NCBI RefSeq assembly: GCF_021347895.1
Contig: NC_067117.1
Location: 20,764,358-20,828,357 of the forward strand
DNA: 64,000 bases
Reading direction: 5' to 3'
Source: Acanthochromis polyacanthus
Lineage: Eukaryota; Chordata; Actinopteri; Pomacentridae
Below are positions 36,049 to 48,100 of this stretch, piece after piece. The position numbers were made by a program, and so were the translations under genes. Within the stretch, counting starts at the first letter, position 1. Each line of letters opens with the position of its first letter. The notes beneath the pieces were generated by a model, which worked only from the letters and a program-made list of their open reading frames with translations, was not told where the DNA came from and made no database searches.

Positions 36049-38256
36049 GTGAGACATCAAGCTCGACTCATCTGGAAACTTTTATTAGTTTGATAGGTGA
36101 TTAACTGAAGCAATGCGTGCCTATTATACTGGCAAATACTCAAATGGCAAGCTCATTTATGACACCGCCTGATGTGTTTTCCATAACATTTTGTGAATGC
36201 CGTAAAACATTTGCAGGTGCATAATAACTCGCTGATCATCTCTGAATTACTTGTAAAGAATAGTGATGAAGTTTTTCTCCTGCGCCGCGTCCAAGTATGC
36301 ATTTGGAAACGTTATGCCACTATGACTCATTATTGTGCAAGATTTACTGTAGTGCCCTGCTAATCCACTTATCTCAATGGCAGCAGCTCATGTTTAAGTG
36401 AAACACCCCACACATACTGGAGGGAAAAAGGTTCTGAAAGCAGACAACATAAAAAAAACAAGACCTCTCAGTAATCTCTCAAATGTGAAGGCTTCCAGTA
36501 TAGTCAGAATAAAATGTTAAACGTCGTTATACACACATATCGCTGTGTTATGGAACAAACAAACAGAGCTGTAGAGGCTTTTGCTTATATGCAGCCTCCT
36601 CTATTTGTAGAACATCTTTACAGTAAGTGACCCTGTATGTTACCCTGTAGGTAAAAGATAATTGGTAAATGGTTCAAGTGTGTTGCACAGGGAACGAAGT
36701 GCTTCCAAGGGAGAGGCATTTATTACCCCTCAGGCGGGTAATTGTGCCGTTCCTCTTTGTCTCCTCCCTTCATCTGTGTGATGGAGAGTTTAGGCTGTGT
36801 CGTTCATTCACCACTGATGACTTCATTCAAGGGCAACTTATCACCCACTCACAAACTAACCGAACCATACGAGACAGAGTCCCGAGGCAAATCACTGCAG
36901 GTAGAATAGTGCAATCTCATATGGATTTGTCACAAAATATGTGGCTGCATTCCCCCTGATATATCAAAACATTTCCACAGTGTGCTGGAGAAAACATCTT
37001 TATGATTTCCTTTTCTTTTTGCCGGAAAGGGATTACACTGTGTGGAATCTCAACTGATTAAGAGGCGCAAGGCAGCTTTGCATATGCACCTCCAGGTTTA
37101 ATATTATTATCATATTCAAATGTAATAATAATAATGCCATATTAATGAGACGGCAAGTTGAAATACCAGTGCTTAGCGCCTAATGACAAAGGAGGGTTCA
37201 GGTGTGTCCTGATTAAAATCCCTTCGTCATTTCAGCAACAGGATTAAACTGTTTGATTTATAAAGAAAACAAAACCTAATTGTTTTATCACGTAGAAGAT
37301 TGCAACAGCGTCACTGCCAGGGAGCCAGATTAATTCACTGCAGGATGAGCACTCGTTTGTTTTCAGAATTGTCTCAGCAAAATGATCTTTGTTTATCCAT
37401 ACCAGGACTTAGAGTCTTAGAGCTGGCTAAGATGCTTTAGAGAGGCAGGTGTCCAGTAAGTATTTTGCACTGATCTGTGTGTATGTAAATACAGCGAAAA
37501 TCAACAGTAAAGGAGGACAAACAACTCGTGACATTATGGCATTTTTAAACATAGCTGATGCAAAAGTCACAAAAAGTAAAAAGCAAATATCCCTCTTGTA
37601 CTTTTTGAGTGTTTTATAATGTATCATACAAATGTAGTGTGTTTAGAAATTAAAATTTATTTACCACCAGAAGACGTAACTGTATATCTCAATCCAACTA
37701 AGAAAGAAAAAGAAGTATAAAAATTGACATGTAATTTTTGCAAATATTCTCTGGATAGCATTTGACACACAACTAGCTCTCTTTGGTATAGTGAGGCAAC
37801 ATCAGCATGCTAGCAATTTATACAATAACACCCTGCTGTTGAACAAAGTCACCAGGATATATAATCTGGAAACCATGACTATGTCTACAGAGTTTTGGTC
37901 GAATCCATTCCACAGATTTTGAGATATCTTAGAAAAAATTTGAGCTGCTGGTGGCACTGGATGAATAGTCACAATTACAATTAGGAGGCTTCCTCTTAGT
38001 GACTATTTCCTTCAAATTACATGGCTATCTGTTAAAATAGTCCACCTAAAAACAACATTATGATGGCACTAGAGAACAATTCAAGGGACAATGATTATGT
38101 ATACGAGATGTAAACGCAATCCATCCAACAGTTGTTGTGATATCTAATTCTGGACACCTCTTATCATGTGCTTTGCAATATTTTTTTTAGATGCATGTTT
38201 CATATTCCTACATATCAGCTGCCCTAAAACAATGCTTATTTCTTCTGTTTTTCCAG
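36049..38256 (+). other. celf4: Probable 3'-UTR intron of celf4 (2.2 kb)
   Basis: It starts gtgaga and ends with a long pyrimidine tract, ttcttctgtttttccag. It holds an AATAAA at 36508-36513 that could end an unspliced short form, a unique TAAT-rich block at 37030-37290, and a repeat remnant at 37850-38165. That the two sites are joined is inferred from splice consensus and from the UTR-like sequence after 38257. Confidence 0.5.
37850..38165 (+). repeat. Teleost interspersed repeat remnant
   Basis: Segments such as gctgctggtggcactggatg and aatccatccaacagttgttg match a very common fish repeat remembered as 'gctgctggtggcgctagag ... aatccatccaatagttgttgagatattt'. The class is not certain. It lies just before the 3'-UTR acceptor of celf4. 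Confidence 0.6.
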
Positions 38257-38887
38257 GTTTTGTTGAGCTGAATCATGTGTTGATTACTTGCTACCCACCA
38301 CTGAGTGCAAACTCAACATCTGGACCACTGAGGCTGCTTCTGAACCAGAGGAGAGAGAGAGAACGATGACCTAGTCAAGGACACCTCCTTTTTGGATGTA
38401 CTAAAACTTTGGAACTCAGAGAGCATTTGTACCAGCCTGGTTAGCCCCAGGACTTTTTTTCTTCTGCACACATATACACACCTCCTTCCCCACAGAACCC
38501 TGCTTGAATGACAGCTACCTTTTCTGGACCACAAAAACTTTTACTTGAACAATGAGGAGAATGAAGTAAAAGAAACTCTATCAAACCTACTTACAATGAC
38601 CAACCCCACTGAACTCTGAACGGGAATATGGATGTCAAAAGTCCAACAAGAACAAAAACAAACTTTTTAAAAACTGAATAGTGGATTGCCGTAGGAGATC
38701 TTTCTGTAAGATGGTTTGAGTTTGGGACAATTGACTTTTGAAGACCAATTTATAAGACTTGAAACAAGAAGGGACAAATTCTCGGAGAGAGAACTTACGT
38801 AGGGAATGTGATATTTTCAGGACACAAATTGGCTTCGATTTGGGATGGCCATCTTTAGCTCGGAGTGCCTGTCCGTTTCCAGGGGAT

Positions 38888-38917
38888 ACCGTTGCCGAGG
38901 AGAGCCATAGCAACGGT
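38888..38917 (+). promoter_or_regulatory. celf4: Hairpin in celf4 3' UTR
   Basis: accgttgc (38888-38895) and gcaacggt (38910-38917) pair perfectly around a 14-nt loop. Further partial pairing of ccaggg-type flanks extends the stem. Function unknown. Confidence 0.5.
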
Positions 38918-39805
38918 CTCCAGGGAGTCTTATCTGTCATTCCTTAGTTGTTTTAGGGACCAAAAGACCAAACATTTTTATTGCTGAGGACTTGTAGCTC
39001 TAGTATACTCGGACCACAGCATCTCTTTCAGTCAGTGTTAACTGGTTGGGGAGTTGCACTTAAAAGAAGTGTACATTTCGAATATATACAACACATGTAT
39101 ATATACATATATATTGCTGATATGCTTTTTGAATACAGGCAAAACTATTTCAGATGACCAAATGGGGTCTCTCACTTCGCTAGTTTACAATTACTCAAAA
39201 TGTTTATTTTTTTCTCTTCTCATTTTGTCTTGGGAGGGATGGCGAGTGCATGGGAGGGGCTGCTCCGTATCACAGCCTTATCTTTTTTAACTTGACATCC
39301 TAACCTCATAGATAGAATAACATCAGAAACGTTTGAAATATATGAACTTGTTTATATTTGCAGTACATATATATGTATAACAAGCATTCAAGCAAATGTA
39401 TTCATATATACAGTATATATGGATAAATAGATATTAATCACAAATATATGTATTTATATGCACATATTTTATATATGTGTGTCTGTATATAGAACGGCTA
39501 CTGACTACGTTGAGCTGTAATTTTTTGTAGATTTTAGCTGGAGTTTGAAGCATTGCTCTGCTTGGGAAGAATCGCAAATCTGGCAGCTCCCAAAACTGCA
39601 GGCATTCCTATCTCTGATTACCTATATGCTGACACACAATATATTGCTAAAAGATACATGTGTGAGAAAACACATATGGTGTAAATATTATCTGAAAATG
39701 CAAAAAGCCACATCTCAGTAGCAGGCTTTAAGAGAATCAGGCTAAATGATTTTAGAGGAAAAGGACAATTATCTTCGACTCTATTCCAAACATATCTTTT
39801 GAGCT

Positions 39806-39840
39806 TACACACACAAACACACAAACACACACGCAACACA
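39806..39840. repeat. Short (CA)n-like tract in celf4 3' UTR
   Basis: acacacacaaacacacaaac and following; on the minus strand it is UGUGUUU-rich. Confidence 0.8.
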
Positions 39841-42113
39841 CAAACTTCTCTTTGAAACTTGAACCAAAATGAATACGTCTCAAAACCCTTGCTCTCTTTT
39901 GCATTCAGTAAAGTGCATGTAGCGTATGAGCTGTCACCATGTCAAGGTGTGCCTTGTCACCTGCAGAATCTGCCATCAAGCACTGTGCTCTCAGAAAACA
40001 AAGAAAAAAAAACTAAACACACACTACAGCAAGCAGCCAACGCGCTATTATGATGTCAAAACTACAGCCAGATCCATATCATTTCTCAGCGGCGTAGAGA
40101 GCTTCAGTGCATGTCAAATATAACAAATCGTCCAACCACTGTTAGTCCATCATTTTAAAAAAAAACATACATTTAGAACAGATGTAGATTCATGCGATTA
40201 CACAACAAAAGCGGGCATTAGGTAACCTGTTAGCACAGGTACTAACTATCCAAGCTGTGTGCAGGGCACCTGTGACAACGTTCCACTGGTTGGAGTAAAT
40301 AAAACAAAGGTAAAGTTCAGGGCTGCGACTGGCACAACGTGGCTTGATAAGGGACGTGACTGAGCATACTGGACCCAGCATCAGGATTTTAATGGCTGTG
40401 AAGGTGATGTATTATGGATGAATAAGTTAGAGAGCTTGCCTGACATTGGACAGAAAAAGGGAAAATATGTACCTTCCCATCCAGCAGTTAATGTCTGGAT
40501 CACTGCTGGTAATACTGGACATGAAGCATATCCTTTAGAAGATGTTATATTGCCTTATGTTACACATTCTCATGCAATTAAATACAAACATAAAACTATA
40601 ATGAAACTGTAAAATGAAGCAATAAGTGTGAAAAGCCATTTACTCATTACAATTGCTGTATCACTGAGGCTGGTTTCATATTGCTTTAGCGTACAGTTTC
40701 TCATAATAGTCTACAAAAATGGTATGAACACCTACTATACACCTGTAAAAGGTCAACAGACTTGGATTTATTAGACCCTGCACTCAACACATATTGAGCT
40801 GGTCGAGATTACTCAATGAATATTTATATATATGAATATTTATAAGGCTATATGACACTTTGGGAGACAATGCTTCCTGTTGGGTGCTGTTACTAGTTTT
40901 CCTATAAACTGCTCATTATGCCATTTCCCCAGTGTCTGTGTCTAACCTTTTTAGCAGTTTGAATAATTTAACATTTACCTTCCAAATCCATCGAGGCTAA
41001 AAGACGCCACTACACATCCCAGGATGCCTCTGTTTGTGTGCGCCACAAAACAATCTCCTGAGCATGGCATACAGTGCAAACTAGATGACCATCATGATCA
41101 TTTTATTTGCTCCGACTGTATCTGCGGTAGATTAGTACAAAACCTCGAACGCATCCACCTGAACTGTCACTGTCTAACAATAACATCTGAAGCTAAATGT
41201 CATGTCTGGCATCCCTGATCGCCACACTGTGTGCCCTTTTTGACTGCCCCGCTGCTCTGAGAAAATTGAAAAAAGAAAAAAGTGTCGACACACTCTGTGC
41301 TTTTCTAATGGTTTGTTTGAGCAATTACTCATGTCTTTCACCCATGTTTTCATGTCGAGTGAAATAAGGCGAAGCAGAACGGCCATGAGAACGAGAATGC
41401 CAAGCACCTCATCTTCATTTGCTCCAACTTTAAGCTGCAAGTTTACATGAGAAAAGTAAAACAAAGTATAGTGGTTCAAAAACAACAAGAAACAGAGCAG
41501 AAGTTTGAATATAAATATATATATATAAATATATACATAAACCGATGAATATACTGTAAATTGTTTCTTTTTTGCTCTGTTTTCCTCTGTACATAGGTTT
41601 GCATATTTTATAGGACTTTTACTTCTATCTACAAGGACTGGATAAAGTACTTTAAATACTTTAAAAAAATATATGAATGAAAACATGATAATGCTCATTA
41701 AAACCAGGTACAAAAAAAATAGTCGCTAGGATACGGTACAAACTGTAGGACCTGACCAAGGCATTTATCCAGAATACAGTCAGGGAGAGTGTTGACCTCA
41801 GTTACAGCTTAGACACACATTGACCTATTTTATAAAAAAAAAAAAAAAAGAAATACTTTAATGGGTTCTATTCATTTATCTATTTGTTTAGATATTTATT
41901 TATAAGTCATTTCCGAGATGATATGCATGCTTTCATGGCATTATTTTTCTATGAGTTGGTACGTGACCAAATAGTTTTTATATGACATGCATGGGCCACT
42001 GTTGTGGTCCACAGATGATCATTGTTCCTGTCTGCAGGACCATGCCTTCAGCACTTCTTTGATGGAGAAAAAAAATGCTCCTATTGACCAAGTGATGTCA
42101 AAGACAGATTTAA

Positions 42114-42163
42114 TCATTTATTTATTTGTTTATTTATCTATTTATTTGTGTTTATTTATTTGT
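42114..42163 (+). promoter_or_regulatory. celf4: AU-rich element-like block in celf4 3' UTR
   Basis: Repeated, partly overlapping ATTTA pentamers in an A/T-only context interrupted by TTTG. This composition is typical of AU-rich stability elements bound by ELAV/Hu-type proteins. A similar, shorter block lies at 41870-41905. Confidence 0.45.
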
Positions 42164-43136
42164 GCCGTTTGATTCAAGATCTGAGCTCTATTATTGCCAC
42201 TGATCTGTTTGCTTGTAAGTGCTACTTTGTATCACTGCATCACATCTTACCACTTGAAGTATCAGAAAACTCAACAACTTCAAAGACTGATTTTACATTC
42301 CTGTGGCTGGCAAACTACTCACAACAATGCAGTACAACACTAAAGCCTTATGTATATTTGTAATTATAAATTCATACTGTTCTGTTCTAAAAAAAAAAAA
42401 ATGAAGCTTTGTTAAAAGATTGTTAAAAAAGATGCCAAATTGGTAGAACCTTTCCTTCATTTTAAGTATCATTTGCTTCCATTCTGCAACTTTGAAACAA
42501 GCTTAAAAATGGGGTAATTCCTGGTTAAACTCTCCATCTTAACACAACTGTTCAATCAGATATGCATCACGATAGAATATATGCCTTTGGTTTACAATAA
42601 ATTGCTGCTGATACGTAATGAACTAATGTCTGACCTATTGTTAATAACAAATTAATGGCTGGCATAAAACAACAGTTTAGGTTTTTAAATGTTATTACGC
42701 TCCTATTTTCCCCATCCTGCTTTGCTTTATTGTTTGACAGAGCTCTGATCTTGTTCAACTGATGTGTTCAACAAAGAACAAAATTCAATGAAAACTGCAC
42801 TATTTCATCAAAAAAAAGAGCGTTCCTATCATTTTTTTTCAATGCTGTTATCAGTGATTTTTATTTCTAAATCTCAGTAGTGTTGCTAGAATCACATTTT
42901 CCTTCATGTGGTTTTCAAAGTATTCTGGAAATCTATTTCCCAGTTTCAGCACATATGGAGGGTGGGGAAATGAATGTTGCATATTAAGCTTTGCCAGGTT
43001 CCTGATGAGCTAAGCTTCTGATTGGGCAGTGCGCTTTAGGCTCCCGCCCCTGTCTCTCCAGACTGCACCATTCTCTGGTCCCCTGGACTCTTCTTTTGTA
43101 ATTTTAAATGAATGATGCGTCTCAGCTTAGCCCAAT

Positions 43137-43159
43137 AATAAAGCACAGTCTAGAATAAA
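43137..43159 (+). terminator. celf4: Distal polyadenylation signals of celf4
   Basis: AATAAA at 43137-43142 and again at 43154-43159, followed by a G/T-rich ttgtgtcgtgt, the usual downstream element. This is the last such pair before the opposite-strand kiaa1328 signal at 43519. Confidence 0.6.
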
Positions 43160-43175
43160 GCATCTTGTGTCGTGT

Positions 43176-43518
43176 CATAATTGCTGATAATTTATCAATA
43201 CACAAAAATCCATGTTTATTGTGTTTCACTGTAACACAGGAGTTCTAACTTTGGAGCTTGCACTCAACTGTCATCCACAGCATATTTTAAAGAAGTGTCT
43301 CAGAACATGTCAGTATTGGATGAGACATGAAAGAGCTCGCTGTATATTTCCGGTGACTGATACAATTTAGTCAGATTTACAATGGACAGTTGTATATCAT
43401 GAAATTCAGACTATTTATGCTGTCAAGGACTTCAGAGATAATCGACAGCTCAGGGTTGAAGTTTTCCTGCAGGAGAAACAACAAACCAGAAGGACAACCA
43501 ATTCTGAATAAATAAGCT
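43176..43518. other. Intergenic gap between convergent celf4 and kiaa1328
   Basis: About 340 bp, AT-rich, with no gene or repeat recognised. The two 3' ends face each other here, so longer transcripts of either gene would overlap. Confidence 0.55.
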
Positions 43519-43524
43519 TTTATT
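43519..43524 (-). terminator. kiaa1328: Polyadenylation signal of kiaa1328
   Basis: AATAAA on the minus strand (tttatt on plus), about 170 nt past the stop codon at 43694. Confidence 0.6.
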
Positions 43525-43693
43525 TGTATTGTTTAAAAAACATCACAGTAGAACAACAGTGTTATCTAAAATATGATTTCTATTTTAGAATGTCATTAGA
43601 AAATGAAAGACATTTTTAAAAGAGTTAAGATCAAACTGGTGAATATTAAGTGATTGAGTTCATTTCGTTTCTTGCTCTTCTTTATCCTCCTTG

Positions 43694-43922
43694 TCAGCAA
43701 ATAAAGAAAATGTCTTCCAGTATTTGGCTTTCTTCCAGATCCTGCTGCGTACTTTGAGGATAAGCCCCACCAGGGGTAACCAGGGTTCGGCCCACTGATG
43801 TTGGGGCAGAAAGAGCAGACCTATGCTGTGACATCTTGGGTCTTCGCGTGGCTGGCTTGCATTGCTCCCGTGCAGAGACTGGACTAAAGATATCCAATAA
43901 CTCAACCATAGAAAAGTCCAAC
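43694..43922 (-). CDS. kiaa1328: kiaa1328 last coding exon (exon 12)
   Basis: Acceptor tactttttttcag. It encodes LDFSMVELLDIFSPVSAREQ and, after a basic stretch, QSTQQDLEESQILEDIFFIC before TGA at 43694-43696. The hydrophobic and acidic end resembles the hinderin C-terminus. Confidence 0.87.
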
Positions 43923-45066
43923 CTGAAAAAAGTAAACGCTCGTTTTTCTGTTGTTTTGATTCAATTTAGTTTTTTTTTTCCCCCACATGTGACCTCAGCC
44001 TGTTTCAGAGGTTGAATTGACACTGGCTATGTTTATAATACAAAACCCAGCAGAGCTCTGTGGAGGCAATGCTCTAAATGAGCATCCTCGTGCTGTTTCA
44101 CTGCAGCAGAGAGATGCACACAAAGGCCTCCAGTTTCACTACGTGCCCTCAAAGTTAAGCAGAGAAGGTGAAAGCCAAGGGACCAACACCAGACATCAAC
44201 AAGGCTAAAGTCTACTTGGGGCTTAATGGTTTTATATTTAAATATTTGTCATTCACCTTTGACTTGTTAACATAGACAATATGAAAGCAAAACTCCTTTC
44301 CAAGTGTTAACAAAATCTTTCTTGCTGAGGTGCCCACTGAACCCTAACAAGCAGCGCTAACAAGTCAAAACCACTGGGGCGTCCCAGCAGAAAAACAGTT
44401 TCTTTGCAGGTGCGAGAGAAAAAGGGGGAGAGAACCCGGTGCTTTCTCCCCTGGAATAGAAATGAGAGAATGTGCAGTGAAATAAATAAACCAAAACGGG
44501 GGAGATTAAGCTAATAGAGATTCAATCCCTCAGTCTGGCTGGCTTGATAAATTATTCAGTGTATACACAGTCGAACGATGGCCATTCCAGATACAAAACA
44601 TGAATTCTTTAAAGCATGCTCGACTGATGTTGCTAACATAATTCTCTGCTCGTTTAAAGTTGCATCGATTTGCATCGCACAGCTCTGCACACAGCTCTCC
44701 CAGGTAAGGGCGATCTTTGGGATGCACTTGTTGATATGCATGTGGGTGGTCAGCACACAGACACACTGCTGGAACTTCCAATCAGGACAGATTTGTGTTT
44801 CTCAGCACGTAAATATGGACCTTGATATGTCATGTTTTGAAACTAACTTGAGGCAGCACATATCAGTAGCTGAAAAGCTTTAAAAGGCTATATTTTGCTT
44901 TAGTAACATGACTAATGTATGCACATGTTTGAGCGTGCGGGAGAGAAAGTGAATAAAGGTCAACTGAGGGATGATAACTGATGAAAAAAACAAGACTGGG
45001 GCTCAAGTAAGTAAATCTGTCTTTCTCATTTGGTCTCCTGCCTGTCAACAGCAAAGGAAGAAAAGG

Positions 45067-45111
<45 letters not shown>

Positions 45112-48100
45112 CAGCGAGAGAGAGAGCGAGAGCGAGAGCGAGAGAGAGAGCGAGAGAGAGAGTGAGAATGAGTGAGAATGAGTGAGAATGAGTCAGAATG
45201 AGTGTGTGTGTCTGCTTGTAAGAGGAAAACTGGAAATGAGTGTGGCTTTGTGGATAGCAAGGAAGGCAGGGAGGGAATGTGGGGGAGGGACTTTGGCAGG
45301 GTTGCTTCACTCGAAATGTGAGAATTTGCATTTTTATTTGTTGATTTATTTAACGGACAGGGCTCTCAAACAGCCATCCATCAACAAACGACATGTCGGT
45401 AATGAATAATGCATCACTTACCGGCGGTCACAATCTATAACAAGGGTAGTGTGGGGGGTAGGGGTACAGTTTGGGCAGGAACGGGGGGGAACGGTGGTGG
45501 CAGAGATATTGCATGAGGGCTAGGGAGAATGCAAATAGATTTTCAGAGGGGTAAAAAAAAAAAAAAAAAAGTGTGACAAAGAACTTCATTTCTTGGCTCC
45601 AGTTTGCGTGAAGTAAAGTTGTGAATTGCTGCTAGATATTAATATCCCCCAAGAGAGTCCTGGCAAATCTATTTTACTGCTACATGCATACAGAGAAAAT
45701 CTATGGACGGCAGCAGCGGCAACACAAGTTTCTGTCAATGTTAAAAAAAGAAAAACCTTTGGGCCTTGAATGCTGGGTCACTTTGAGAGAATCCAGTGAC
45801 TCTGCATTGCCAACATTAATTATTAAATCTCTTATGTCAGTCACTACAACAATAAGAACTCTTAGTGGATGTAATAGAAAGTAGACTGACAATATTTCAC
45901 CTTGATGTTAAAATGATAAAAGCAGATATAATAAATATTCTGAAACAGCAGTTCTACTTTGCTTTCAAATAGTTTTTTAAATGCTTTGACCACATATAGA
46001 ACTGAATCCTTTGAATATGATGGAAACAGTTGGGCTTCAATCTCACAGTGCACCAATACCATGCGTCTTCTTTCAAGCTGTGGAAAGCCTGATAAAATTT
46101 CCAAAAAATCTTCTGCAAATGCTACTCACCACCTTCTTCTCGCTCATAACTTTCACTGCTTATTTGGCTCCTCTCTTTCATTAAAGATAGCCGTCTCGCC
46201 CCGGCGCCCCTTTTCATTTGCCGTCCAAACAGTAAGATAAAAAAACCTATAATGGCCACTGCGTATATCCCGCATGTCAATTTCCCAACCAATCAATAGC
46301 AGGCGGGCAATGGCAGGAAGGATGGAGATGAGATGGGCGGGGTGCGCTGGAATTGTGTCTCATTACTAACTAGCACAGGATTCATGAAAGGATTAAGAAG
46401 GTCACTTAATGTTAACCTCGGCTTGGTTTTGTAATTTGCACATCAAGATTGAATTGGTTAAGATTAGATGGCCACAAGGGGCATATTGTTGCTTCCAAGT
46501 TAAAGAGATGGCTCCAGGCATGGCAAATCTTACATTAGGGTAGACTTTCCTTTACTAAAGGAAGGTTTTCCATTCTTTGTGGCTTACACTGGCTAACACA
46601 GTGTCGTTTTTAAATCTTTGTTACACGTTGTTACTAGTTTCTCCTTTCAAATTTTTGACTTGAGTACTGGGTGAAGCATTCAGTACAGATAAGAGACAAA
46701 TCCTCCATAAAATTTTTAATATCTAGATTTTTTTGTAGTTACAGTCCTGATGCATGCTACAATAACATATGTATAGAAAGGTTACAGTTCAGGTTACAGG
46801 TCAGGTTCAGGTCATGGTTACAGTGACGCTGTGCAGGCTGCTATATCTGGCAATGGGAAATCTTTAACAAAGCAGTGAATCCACAGTATAAGCCGCATCA
46901 ATGTCAAAATTTAATCACTTGGTCCTTGTGTCATTTCTGACCTTCCCTGAAAATTTCATCCAAATCCGTTGGTCTGTTTATCCGTAATGTTTCACGCAGA
47001 CAGATTCACAGATTCACGTACGCCTGTCACATAACTAAAAATATTTGTGAAGTAAATGGCACCGCACCTTACATCACCACTAGCTAGAGTCAGGCCAGTC
47101 TGACAAGGGCTCTGGTTACTTTGCCATACTGACTTCAGTTAATGCCTTTACTTTGTGTACTGCAATAGTTTATCTTTTCAATAGCATACACTGAATTTAG
47201 AACATCAGCAAATGAAAAGCCATATGTCTAATTTACTTCAATGCATTACCAGAGGATTAGACCTACCTGAAGAGATACACATGAACGCATCTTAAAAATA
47301 AAAATAAAAAAACACACACACACACACAAAACATATGAGAGACAGACTTCCTCATTACTGGCAGTGGGAAAAAAAACCCACAGTATGTAACTAAAAGTCC
47401 AACAATTTTAATAGGCTTTGGAGGTGAAAATGAATGGTAATAACATCTGATACCCCAGGTCCCCTGCTGGAATTAATGAGCATCTGCCAGAGCTCACAGT
47501 TCAACTTGGACCATGCACTGCTTTGTTTAAGAGTTAATCATCACAAGTTGGAAACTTTGAGCTGTTTTGAAGAACCATCCTTTAAAAGAAGGAGTGGGAA
47601 GCTGTCTTACAGCTACTGTGTCTCCTATCAACCACCATATTTACAAAAGGGTAGAGGAAATCTGACATAATAGAAACACATTGATCTACTTTTGAAATAA
47701 TCCTTTTCTCTTTTGCTTTTGAGAAAAAAAAAAAAGAAAATATTCCCCAGAAACTCAGAATTTGCTTTTCAGCATCTGGTAATTTGGCTCTGGTACAGCA
47801 ACTAAAAAGTACTTGCACAGTAGCAGGCAAGTGCACATACATGCACGGTAAGATGACACACAGTTTAATTACAATTCTGTGTAAAGAGTCCTTTCCTTTT
47901 AAGGGAAGTTTGCCGCTTACACTCCATGATTCATTCTTGTCCTCAAAACTCCTCTCCCTTCTTACGTCTTTCTCACCATTTCCATTGGTATCCATCTGGA
48001 CTTGCTCTAACTTTCCTCGCTTCCCATTTTTCACTTTATCCAATGCTCTCACCCTCAAACACATTTTTAACATCTCTCCCTCGCTCTTGCTTACTCCGTC

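Larger units (their letters stand above)
38257..43175 (+). other. celf4: celf4 distal 3' UTR
   Basis: About 4.9 kb with no coding frame of interest, ending near paired AATAAA signals. It shows a hairpin at 38888-38917, a Pumilio-type tgtatata at 39096-39103, (TA)-rich stretches at 39090-39480, an ATTTA-rich block at 42114-42163, and internal AATAAA at 40298 and 42596. These suggest several UTR lengths. The extent is inferred; only cDNA can fix it. Confidence 0.5.

Noticed and set aside
38888..38917. RFX X-box (gttgcc ... agcaac)
   Set aside because: The half-sites are 12 nt apart, too far for an X-box, and lie in a 3' UTR.
41174..41713. 179-codon open frame on the minus strand
   Set aside because: It lies in the AT-rich celf4 3' UTR, is antisense, has low-complexity Tyr/Ile/Phe/Leu runs from TA repeats and matches no family.
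45161..45201. Regularly spaced repeats as a CRISPR array
   Set aside because: Units are contiguous 10-mers without spacers in a vertebrate intron; it is a minisatellite.
45026..45331. Ser/Leu-rich and Arg/Glu-rich frames
   Set aside because: Translation of the (GA)n repeat on both strands.
47582..48073. 163-codon open frame in hinderin intron 11
   Set aside because: Same strand as the gene, but no splice sites fit the phases of exons 11 and 12, which already join without it; composition is not gene-like.
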